5,234 nucleotides of DNA, taken from positions 5,087 to 10,320 of the forward strand of contig DNZB01000212.1 of the NCBI GenBank assembly GCA_003506635.1, given 5' to 3'. Positions within the stretch are counted from its first letter, which is position 1. Each line of letters begins with the position of its first letter. The notes under the pieces were generated by a model, which ran no database searches, was not told the DNA's origin, and worked only from the letters and a program-made list of their open reading frames with translations. Shown piece after piece: positions 1 to 5,234 of the stretch. A program made the position numbers and the translations under genes. The DNA is from Parvularcula sp. (lineage in GTDB: Bacteria > Pseudomonadota > Alphaproteobacteria > Caulobacterales > Parvularculaceae).

Positions 1-27
1 ACCCGCCCTATGGAGAAAGTGAGCCCC

Positions 28-708
28 ATGCGGATATTGGTGGTCGAAGACGATTCGGAAGCGGCGATGCATGTCTCGAAGGGCCTGCGCGAAGCGGGGC
101 ATGTCGTCGATCATGCGCTCGACGGCGAGGTCGGGCTCAACATGGCGGGCGCCGGAGATTATGACGCCTATGTCATCGACCGCATGCTGCCCAAGCTCGA
201 CGGGGTGTCGCTGCTGACGCGGCGGCGATCGGGGGGCGACGAGACGCCGGCGCTGTTCCTGTCGGCGCTGGGCGAGGTCGACGACCGCGTCATCGGCTTC
301 AAGGCCGGCGGCGATGATTATCTGGTGAAGCCCTATGCGTTCCCGGAGCTGCTGGCGCGCGTCGAGGCGCTGGGGCGCCGGCGCACGCAAGCGCCGAGCC
401 TGACGACGCGCTACGCCGTCGGCGGGCTTGAGATCGACGTCATCACCCGCACGGTGCGCCGCGACGGCCGCAAGATCGACCTGCAGCCGCGCGAATTCCG
501 CCTGCTCGAATATCTGATGCGCCACGCCGGCCAGGTGGTGACGCGCACGATGCTCCTCGAAAACGTCTGGGAGTATCATTTCGATCCGCAGACGAACGTC
601 ATCGACGTTCACATCTCGCGCCTGCGCTCGAAGATCGACAAGGACTTCGACAAGGCGCTCCTCAAGACGATCCGCGGCTCGGGCTATACGATTTCCGACC
701 AGGATTAG
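28..708 (+). CDS. OmpR/PhoB-family two-component response regulator
   Basis: This is a cytoplasmic DNA-binding response regulator, 226 residues from the start chosen here. Residues 1-115 form a CheY-like receiver: acidic pocket E7-D8-D9, phospho-acceptor D51 in the VIDRMLP context, conserved hydroxyl S79, switch aromatic Y98 and K101 in DDYLVKP. Residues ~129-223 form a winged-helix DNA-binding domain with the recognition-helix region NVIDVHISRLRSKID and a C-terminal IRGSGYTI hairpin. The length is normal for the family. An in-frame ATG at 10 would add six residues (MEKVSP). I prefer 28 because MRILVVEDD is the usual family N-terminus and the purine stretch GGAGAAAG at 12-19 overlaps the upstream ATG, although its spacing to 28 is long. 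The neighbouring kinase is the likely phosphodonor. Target genes cannot be read from the sequence. The family assignment is secure; no specific symbol is justified. Confidence 0.95.
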   Translation: MRILVVEDDSEAAMHVSKGLREAGHVVDHALDGEVGLNMAGAGDYDAYVIDRMLPKLDGVSLLTRRRSGGDETPALFLSALGEVDDRVIGFKAGGDDYLVKPYAFPELLARVEALGRRRTQAPSLTTRYAVGGLEIDVITRTVRRDGRKIDLQPREFRLLEYLMRHAGQVVTRTMLLENVWEYHFDPQTNVIDVHISRLRSKIDKDFDKALLKTIRGSGYTISDQD

Positions 709-711
709 GTG

Positions 712-781
712 GAGGTCGCGGGCGGCAGGTTGTAGGGTGCCGCGACGGCCCTGCGACCTGCAACCTGCGCATTGCGACCTC
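712..781. repeat. 70-bp imperfect palindrome filling the regulator-kinase gap
   Basis: The two halves pair about one axis between bases 746 and 747. The outer stem is 712-721 with 772-781 (eight Watson-Crick and two G-T pairs). After a small internal loop, the central stem is 725-736 with 757-768 (eleven Watson-Crick and one G-T). The innermost part pairs poorly along this axis, but 739-742 (GCCG) can pair with 746-749 (CGGC). In mRNA this would be a long hairpin ending 4 bases before the kinase ATG. There is no T-run after it, so it is not a classic terminator. It could be a REP-like dispersed palindrome, an RNA structure tuning kinase expression or mRNA stability, or a protein-binding site. 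The pairing is directly visible; the function is inferred. Confidence 0.75.
752..779 (+). repeat. Tandem 7-bp repeats (consensus TGCRACC), four units
   Basis: Four contiguous heptamers lie at 752-758, 759-765, 766-772 and 773-779. The first and fourth are identical (TGCGACC), the second differs by one base (TGCAACC), and the third is degenerate, matching at only the first four positions. The left arm of the surrounding palindrome (714-741) holds degenerate inverted copies in the same 7-base phase, the best being GGTCGCG at 714-720 and GGTTGTA at 728-734. The array lies directly upstream of the kinase start. It may have arisen by slippage, or it may mark a site for a protein binding direct repeats; neither is shown here. 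Confidence 0.6.
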
Positions 782-785
782 ACCG

Positions 786-2213
786 ATGTTCCGCATCCTT
801 CGAACCACGACCTTTTCGTTCACGATCATTTATGTGTTCGTGTTCGCGATCGCCGTCGGGCTGCTGGCGCTGCTGTTCTACCAGAACACCTTCGGCGTGA
901 TGTCGAAGCAGACCGACGACATCGTCGATCAGGAGATCGCGGTGCTGTCGGAGGTTTTCTCGACCGAAGGCGCGGGATTCTTGCGCCGCGTCGTCAACGA
1001 ACGCGCGGCCTGGCGCGACGACGGGCTCTATCTCCTCATCGCCGAACCGGCGGGCGCGGTGCTTTCCGGCAATTTGACCGCGCTGCCGCCGCAGGCCGTC
1101 AACGCAGGGGAAGGCTTCATCGACTTCAGTTTCGAACGCCCCCTCCTTGACGCGGCGGGGCGCGAGATCGGCGTCGAAACGCGGAAGGCGCGCGGCAAGA
1201 TCCGCCGCTTCAAGCCGGCGCCCGACGCCGACCAGTCCTTCCTTGTTTTCGTCGCGCGCGACATCTCGACGCGAGAGGATCTGCGCCGCCGCACCCAGTC
1301 GAACATGGCGCGCATCGGGCTTGCGACGATCGCGCTCGGCATCGTCGTCGGCCTCGTCTTCAGCCAGGCGCTCTTGCGCCGCGTCGACAGCGTCAACCGC
1401 ACGGCGAAGCTCATCCGCGACGGCGATCTTTCAAAGCGCATCGCGCTGACCGGCGCGGGCGACGAGCTTGAAAGCCTCGCCATCAACCTGAACGCCATGC
1501 TCGACCAGATCGAACGGCTGATGGAGGGGATGAAGGAAGTCTCGGACAACATCGCGCATGACCTGCGCTCGCCGTTGAGCCGCATTCGCGGGCGCCTGAC
1601 CGAGGCGCTCAAAGGCGACGCCGAAGACAAGGAAGCAGCGCTCCGCGCGACGCTCAACGACGCTGAAAACATGATCGTGACGTTCAACGCGCTGTTGTCG
1701 ATCGCGCGCATCGAATCGGGAGAGGGCGCAGGCGCGATGGAAGCGGTCGATCTGAAACCCATCGCCGAGGAGATGGTCGAACTCTACGAGCCCGCCGCGC
1801 AGGAAGCAGGCTTTGAGCTGCAACTCAAGGCCGCGCCCGCCCCGCCGGTCCGGGCCTCGCGCGAATTGATCGGTCAGGCGCTTGCAAATCTTCTCGACAA
1901 TTCGCTGAAATACGCGATGGGCGGCACGACGATCCGCATCGACATCCGGACGGGATCGAATGGGCGCGTCTTGCTGTCGGTGCTCGACGACGGGCCCGGC
2001 GTGCCGGCGGAAGAACGCGGCAGCGTCGTCAATCGCTTCGTCCGCCTCGAACAAAGCCGCACGACGCCCGGCAGCGGATTGGGGCTCAGCCTCGTCTCGG
2101 CGATCGCCCGCGCCCATCGCGGCGCCTTGACCCTCGGCGATTCGTTCAGCAGCGCCGCAGAACGGCGCGGGCTGAAAGTGACGCTCGCTTTGCCGGCGTT
2201 CGGAAGGGCGTGA
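786..2213 (+). CDS. Membrane sensor histidine kinase (HAMP-HisKA-HATPase_c)
   Basis: This 475-residue inner-membrane kinase probably autophosphorylates on H258 and passes the phosphate to the regulator encoded just upstream. It has a short cytoplasmic N-terminus, TM1 at ~12-33, a ~140-residue extracytoplasmic sensor region (34-173) that I cannot assign to a named fold, TM2 at ~174-196, and a HAMP linker at ~197-247. The dimerisation/phosphoacceptor helix is at ~248-312, with H258 in NIAHDLRSPL. The ATPase domain is at ~355-470: N-box N368/N372 (NLLDNSLKYA), G1 box DDGPGVP at 401-407, and G2 box GSGLGLSL at 429-436 preceded by the RFVRLEQSRTTP lid. All catalytic boxes are intact. ATG 786 is the first in-frame ATG after the regulator, and MFRILRTTTF fits such kinases, but no Shine-Dalgarno-like tract precedes it. 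The gene ends in tandem stops (TGATGA, 2211-2216). The signal is unknown. Confidence 0.95.
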   Translation: MFRILRTTTFSFTIIYVFVFAIAVGLLALLFYQNTFGVMSKQTDDIVDQEIAVLSEVFSTEGAGFLRRVVNERAAWRDDGLYLLIAEPAGAVLSGNLTALPPQAVNAGEGFIDFSFERPLLDAAGREIGVETRKARGKIRRFKPAPDADQSFLVFVARDISTREDLRRRTQSNMARIGLATIALGIVVGLVFSQALLRRVDSVNRTAKLIRDGDLSKRIALTGAGDELESLAINLNAMLDQIERLMEGMKEVSDNIAHDLRSPLSRIRGRLTEALKGDAEDKEAALRATLNDAENMIVTFNALLSIARIESGEGAGAMEAVDLKPIAEEMVELYEPAAQEAGFELQLKAAPAPPVRASRELIGQALANLLDNSLKYAMGGTTIRIDIRTGSNGRVLLSVLDDGPGVPAEERGSVVNRFVRLEQSRTTPGSGLGLSLVSAIARAHRGALTLGDSFSSAAERRGLKVTLALPAFGRA

Positions 2214-2236
2214 TGAATTCCGGGACAGCGCATCTT

Positions 2237-2272
2237 CGCCCTTTTCCCGCCGGCGGAAGAGGGGAAGGGGCG
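2237..2272 (+). promoter_or_regulatory. Hairpin covering the glnE ribosome-binding site
   Basis: Bases 2237-2248 (CGCCCTTTTCCC) pair with 2261-2272 (GGGGAAGGGGCG) as a 12-bp stem of ten Watson-Crick and two G-T pairs, with a 12-base loop at 2249-2260. The 3' arm contains the purine-rich tract expected to serve as the glnE Shine-Dalgarno sequence, and the stem ends one base before the ATG at 2274. An alternative fold is the perfect 10-bp palindrome CCGCCGGCGG at 2247-2256, which would compete for part of the 5' arm. No T-run follows, so a terminator is unlikely. Sequestration of the start site, opened by ribosomes arriving from the kinase gene or by a factor, is an inference; chance pairing in GC-rich DNA remains possible. 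Confidence 0.5.
2259..2270 (+). promoter_or_regulatory. Purine-rich ribosome-binding tract of glnE
   Basis: The run GAGGGGAAGGGG ends 3 bases before ATG 2274, and its GAGG core (2259-2262) lies about 11 bases from it. Either register gives a plausible but not ideal anti-Shine-Dalgarno match. This supports the start at 2274. The tract is the 3' half of the hairpin described at 2237-2272. Confidence 0.55.
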
Positions 2273-2273
2273 C

Positions 2274-5192
2274 ATGTCTGACCTCGCCCCCCTTTCCCGG
2301 CGCTTGCGCTTCAGTCCTGCGCCCTTCGACGCGGCGGCGGGACGGCGCGCGCTCGCCGGCCTCGCCGATCCTCCGCCAGCGGATCATCAGCGCTTCATCG
2401 AAGGCGTCGCGGGGTGTTCGCCTTATCTTGCGCGGCTTGTCGCGCGCGCCGGCCCCGCCGCGCCGGCGCTGTTTGAAGTCTCGCCCGAACAGGCGCTCGC
2501 CGCCGCCGGCGAGAAGGCCTGGCGCGCCGCTGACGCGCCCGATCTTGCGGCGCAGATGAAAGCCTTGCGCGCGGCGAAGGACGAGGCCGCGCTCGCCGTC
2601 GCGTTCGCCGAGATTTCGGAAAGCGTGACCACGATGGAGGCGGCGCGTCTTTACTCAGGCTTCGCCGACGCGAGCGCGGGCGCCGCCGCGCGGGCGGCGC
2701 TGAGGGGACTTCAGCGGTCGGGTTTTACGCCCGAAGACCCCGCGCGGCCGGAACGCCGTTCCGGCTTCGCCGTCATCGCGATGGGAAAGCTTGGCGCGTC
2801 TGAGCTGAATTTCTCCAGCGACATCGATCTCGTCATTCTCTTCGACAATGACAACAAAGCGCTGGGGCCGGACGGCGAGGCGCGGGGGCGCGCGCTCGCG
2901 GCGGCGAAAAGCGTCGTGCGGCTGCTCGGCGATCAGACGGCGGACGGCTATGTCTTCCGCACCGATTTGCGCCTGCGCCCTGATCCTGGCGTTTCGGCCG
3001 CCGCGGTCTCGATCAACGCGGCGGAGGCGTATTACCAGTCCTTCGGCCAGAACTGGGAGCGCGCGGCCTTCATCAAGGCGCGCGCGCACGCCGGCGACGT
3101 CGCGCTGGGGGAGGAATTCATCGGCCGCCTTCGTCCCTTCATCTGGCGCAAATATCTCGACTTCGCGCAGATCGACGACATCCATTCGATCCTCCGGCAG
3201 ATCCGCGCGGCCAAGGGCATGGACGCCATCACCTTCGCCGGCGCCGATCTCAAGCGCGGGCCGGGCGGCATTCGCGAGATCGAATTTTTCGCGCAAGGCC
3301 AGCAGCTGATCGGCGGCGGCAAGAACGCCGGCCTTCGCGCGCCCGCGACGCTGGCCGCGCTGGCGGCCCTTAGCGATGCGGGCGTCATCGGGCGGGAGGC
3401 GGCGGCGGCGCTTTGCGAGCGCTATTGCTATCTTCGCCGCGTCGAACACCGCCTGCAGATGATCGCCGACGAACAGACGCACCGCATTCCGGACGATCCC
3501 GAAGGCGCAGCCCGCCTCGCCGCGTTTCTCGGCGAGGAAAGCGCGGCGGCCTTCGAGGCGCGCTTGCTGCGCGCCCTTCGCGAGGTGCGCGACCTGACCC
3601 GGCCCTTTTACGAACCGGACCGCGCGCGCGCCGCGAAGGACGGGGCCCTCAATTTCTCGGGCGTCGACAACGACCCCGAAACCCTCGCTGCGCTGTCGGC
3701 GAAGGGGTTCGAGCGGCCGGCGCAAGTCGCCGACGCGATCCGCCGCTGGCGCGCCGGTGAAACGCGGGCGACGCGCTCGGAACGCTCGCGCGCGCTCGTC
3801 GCGGAAATGACGCCGCGGCTTCTCGACGCGCTGGCGCGCGCCGGCGCGCCGGATGACGCCTTCGCCGCGTTCGACGGTTTCCTGCGCAGCCTTCCGTCCG
3901 GCGTGCAGATTTTCTCGCTGTTCGTGAACCGGCCGGAGGTGTTCGACCGCCTCATCCGCATCATGACAGCCTCGCCTTTCCTCGCGCGCGAAACGGCGAA
4001 GAAGCCCCACCTCGTCGAAGCGCTGCTCGAAAGCCGCTGGCCGGACGCCGCGCCGTCGCGCGAAAGCCTCGCCGAAAAGCTCCGCGTCCGGATGACCGCG
4101 GCGGACGGGTATGACGGGGCGCTCAACGCCGCGCGGCGCTGGGCGTCGGAAGAAAACTTCTCCGTCGCCGCGCAGCTTCTCATCGAAGCGATCACGCCGG
4201 CCGAGGCGGGCGCGCGGTTCACGCTGATCGCCGAGGTCGCGATCGCCGCCGCGCTCGATGCGGCGACGCGCGAGACCGAACGGCATTACGGGCCGGCGCC
4301 GGTGCGCGTCGCGGTCGTCGCGCTCGGCCGTCTTGGCGCGCGCGCGATGACGGCGGCGTCCGATGTCGATCTGATGGTCATTTATGAAGCGCCCGCCGCG
4401 CCGGCCCCGCGCGAGGGCGCGCTTGACCCCGTCACCTTCGCGAGCCGTCTGGTCCGCCGCTTCCTCGCCGCGATCTCGACCCCGACGGAGGAAGGCGCGC
4501 TGTACGAGGCCGACATGCAGCTTCGCCCGTCGGGCGCCAAGGGCCCGGCGGCGGTCAGCCTTTCTGCTTTCCGGAAATACCACGCAGGCGAAGCCTGGAC
4601 CTGGGAGAAAATGGCGCTCGTCAAGGCGCGCGTCATCGCCGGGGACGAAACGCTTGGCGCCGACGTCAGCGCGGAGATCGAGGCCGTCTTGCGCGCGCCC
4701 CGCGACAAGGCGGCGACGCGGGCCGACGTCGCCGACATGCGCGCGCGCCTCGCCGGCGCCAAACCGGCGATCAGCCCCTGGGACGTGAAGGCGGCGTCGG
4801 GGGGCGCGACCGATATCGACTTCATCGTGCAATATCTGACGCTGGCGGGGGCCCCGGCGCAGGGCCTCGCCATTCATCCGGAGACCGCGCGCGCCATCGA
4901 GGCGCTTTGCGCGCAAGGCGCGCTCGGCGCTGCGGATGCACGTCTTCTTAAGGACGCCAGCGCCAAATATGAGGCGGTGATGCAGCTTTCGCGCGCCGCC
5001 TCCGGCGGGGTGTTCGCGGCCGGCGGCGCGGGCGGAGAGGTCCGGCGGATGATGGCGGGGCTGTTCGGCGCGTCATCTCTTCCGCAAGCGGAGCAACGGT
5101 TGATCGATCTCGAAAACAGCGTCAGATCGGTCTATGAGGCGCAAGTGACGATTGTCAGCGCGAACGGCGTCGGCGTGAATGGGGCGGAGTAG
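2274..5192 (+). CDS. glnE: Bifunctional glutamine synthetase adenylyltransferase / adenylyl-removing enzyme
   Basis: This cytoplasmic enzyme adds AMP from ATP to a tyrosine of glutamine synthetase, lowering its activity, and removes it by phosphorolysis. In studied homologues PII, its uridylylated form and glutamine set the direction. The protein has 972 residues (E. coli about 946) and two nucleotidyltransferase domains. The N-terminal, adenylyl-removing half carries GKLGASELNFSSDIDL with G171, D183 and D185 (G-x11-D-x-D), the third acid D231 in DLRLRP, and GGIREIEF at 331-338. The C-terminal, transferase half repeats this: G685, D697 and D699 in GRLGARAMTAASDVDL, D747 in DMQLRPSG, and GGATDIDF at 843-850. 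WERAAFIKAR (261-270) and WEKMALVKAR (777-786) are further paired motifs. Between the halves is a helical linker including the conserved-looking region ~540-590. Both active sites look complete, so both activities are expected. The start is supported by the purine tract upstream. The gene lies 60 bp after the kinase and 2 bp before the next gene. Confidence 0.97.
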   Translation: MSDLAPLSRRLRFSPAPFDAAAGRRALAGLADPPPADHQRFIEGVAGCSPYLARLVARAGPAAPALFEVSPEQALAAAGEKAWRAADAPDLAAQMKALRAAKDEAALAVAFAEISESVTTMEAARLYSGFADASAGAAARAALRGLQRSGFTPEDPARPERRSGFAVIAMGKLGASELNFSSDIDLVILFDNDNKALGPDGEARGRALAAAKSVVRLLGDQTADGYVFRTDLRLRPDPGVSAAAVSINAAEAYYQSFGQNWERAAFIKARAHAGDVALGEEFIGRLRPFIWRKYLDFAQIDDIHSILRQIRAAKGMDAITFAGADLKRGPGGIREIEFFAQGQQLIGGGKNAGLRAPATLAALAALSDAGVIGREAAAALCERYCYLRRVEHRLQMIADEQTHRIPDDPEGAARLAAFLGEESAAAFEARLLRALREVRDLTRPFYEPDRARAAKDGALNFSGVDNDPETLAALSAKGFERPAQVADAIRRWRAGETRATRSERSRALVAEMTPRLLDALARAGAPDDAFAAFDGFLRSLPSGVQIFSLFVNRPEVFDRLIRIMTASPFLARETAKKPHLVEALLESRWPDAAPSRESLAEKLRVRMTAADGYDGALNAARRWASEENFSVAAQLLIEAITPAEAGARFTLIAEVAIAAALDAATRETERHYGPAPVRVAVVALGRLGARAMTAASDVDLMVIYEAPAAPAPREGALDPVTFASRLVRRFLAAISTPTEEGALYEADMQLRPSGAKGPAAVSLSAFRKYHAGEAWTWEKMALVKARVIAGDETLGADVSAEIEAVLRAPRDKAATRADVADMRARLAGAKPAISPWDVKAASGGATDIDFIVQYLTLAGAPAQGLAIHPETARAIEALCAQGALGAADARLLKDASAKYEAVMQLSRAASGGVFAAGGAGGEVRRMMAGLFGASSLPQAEQRLIDLENSVRSVYEAQVTIVSANGVGVNGAE
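5186..5189 (+). promoter_or_regulatory. Shine-Dalgarno GGAG for the downstream gene
   Basis: GGAG lies inside the last codons of glnE, 5 bases before the ATG at 5195. The good spacing supports a real start there and suggests that translation is coupled to glnE termination. Confidence 0.6.
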
Positions 5193-5194
5193 GC

Positions 5195-5234
5195 ATGGCG
5201 CAGCGGCCGACCTATGACCTCCTTGTCGCCGGCG
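5195..5234 (+). CDS. 5' end of a probable FAD/NAD(P)-binding protein (partial)
   Basis: Only 13 codons are present before the window ends: MAQRPTYDLLVAG plus one G of the next codon. A short polar lead followed by a hydrophobic beta strand entering glycine (YDLLVAG) is how many Rossmann-type FAD-binding proteins begin, with GxGxxG expected next. UbiH/UbiF/COQ6-like ubiquinone hydroxylases often start this way, and my recollection is that such a gene can occur near glnE in alphaproteobacteria, so that is the leading guess. Thirteen residues cannot separate this from other flavoprotein or dehydrogenase families. The start is well supported by the GGAG at 5186-5189 and by the 2-bp gap after the glnE stop, which indicates an operon. 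Confidence 0.6.
   Translation, partial: MAQRPTYDLLVAG

Noticed and set aside
10..27. Earlier ATG for the response regulator
   Set aside because: It adds only MEKVSP before the usual MRILVVEDD family start, has no visible ribosome-binding site in the nine bases available, and overlaps the likely ribosome-binding tract of ATG 28. It cannot be fully excluded.
712..781. Factor-independent terminator after the response regulator
   Set aside because: The stem is long, but no run of T follows on the + strand. The next bases are CCGATG, leading directly into the kinase gene.
737..1150. A + strand open frame starting in the gap before the kinase
   Set aside because: It overlaps the kinase in another frame, its product is Arg-rich and without motifs, and it would require starting inside the palindrome. 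The kinase frame carries all the conserved domains.
2237..2272. Factor-independent terminator between the kinase and glnE
   Set aside because: The hairpin is followed at once by the glnE start codon, with no T-run. The four Ts are inside the 5' arm. On the opposite strand no T-run follows either.
1028..2387. Open frames on the - strand opposite the kinase (1028-1762, 1431-2387, 1874-2275)
   Set aside because: These are shadows of the kinase and early glnE codons. They have no motifs, their compositions are Ser/Arg-rich, and they have no independent gene context.
2655..4916. A 753-codon open frame on the - strand opposite glnE
   Set aside because: It lies wholly opposite a confidently identified gene. 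Its translation is Arg/Ala/Gly-rich low-complexity sequence without recognisable domains, as expected when GC-rich third positions keep the opposite strand free of stops.
2274..5192. Possible frameshift or loss of one catalytic domain in glnE
   Set aside because: The frame is continuous over 972 codons, both G-x11-D-x-D sites and their third acidic residues are present, and the length matches the family.

Overview
The window reads as a stretch of alphaproteobacterial chromosome, most likely from the order Hyphomicrobiales (Rhizobiales). Evidence for this is the high GC content with strong G/C bias at third codon positions, the alphaproteobacterial character of the proteins, and the gene order response regulator - histidine kinase - glnE. 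From memory, this order recurs in rhizobia, Bradyrhizobium and methylotrophic relatives, often behind a DegP-like protease. A genus cannot be named from this sequence alone.

All recognisable genes lie on the + strand, head to tail. An OmpR/PhoB-type response regulator (28-708) is followed after 77 bp by a membrane-bound sensor histidine kinase (786-2213). After another 60 bp comes glnE (2274-5192), which encodes the bifunctional glutamine synthetase adenylyltransferase / adenylyl-removing enzyme. Two bases after its stop codon, a further reading frame starts at 5195 and runs off the window. Only its first 13 residues are visible; they look like the start of an FAD-binding (Rossmann) protein, possibly a UbiH/COQ6-type hydroxylase. 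No promoter or factor-independent terminator is recognisable between the genes, so cotranscription is plausible. The promoter would then lie upstream of position 1.

Functionally, the kinase and regulator look like a complete cognate pair for an envelope or other extracytoplasmic signal. GlnE sets the activity of glutamine synthetase by adding or removing AMP, under PII and glutamine control. The genes may be linked only by position, or the two-component system may share a transcript, and perhaps control, with the nitrogen-assimilation enzyme.

The most interesting features lie in the two short gaps. The 77-bp gap between regulator and kinase is almost filled by one imperfect 70-bp palindrome whose right arm contains 7-base tandem repeats; it ends 4 bases before a kinase start codon that has no visible Shine-Dalgarno sequence. 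The 60-bp gap before glnE holds a 12-bp hairpin whose 3' arm contains the glnE ribosome-binding site. Both suggest control of translation, but no computation supports this. No wholly new system, mobile element, RNA gene or CRISPR array is evident.
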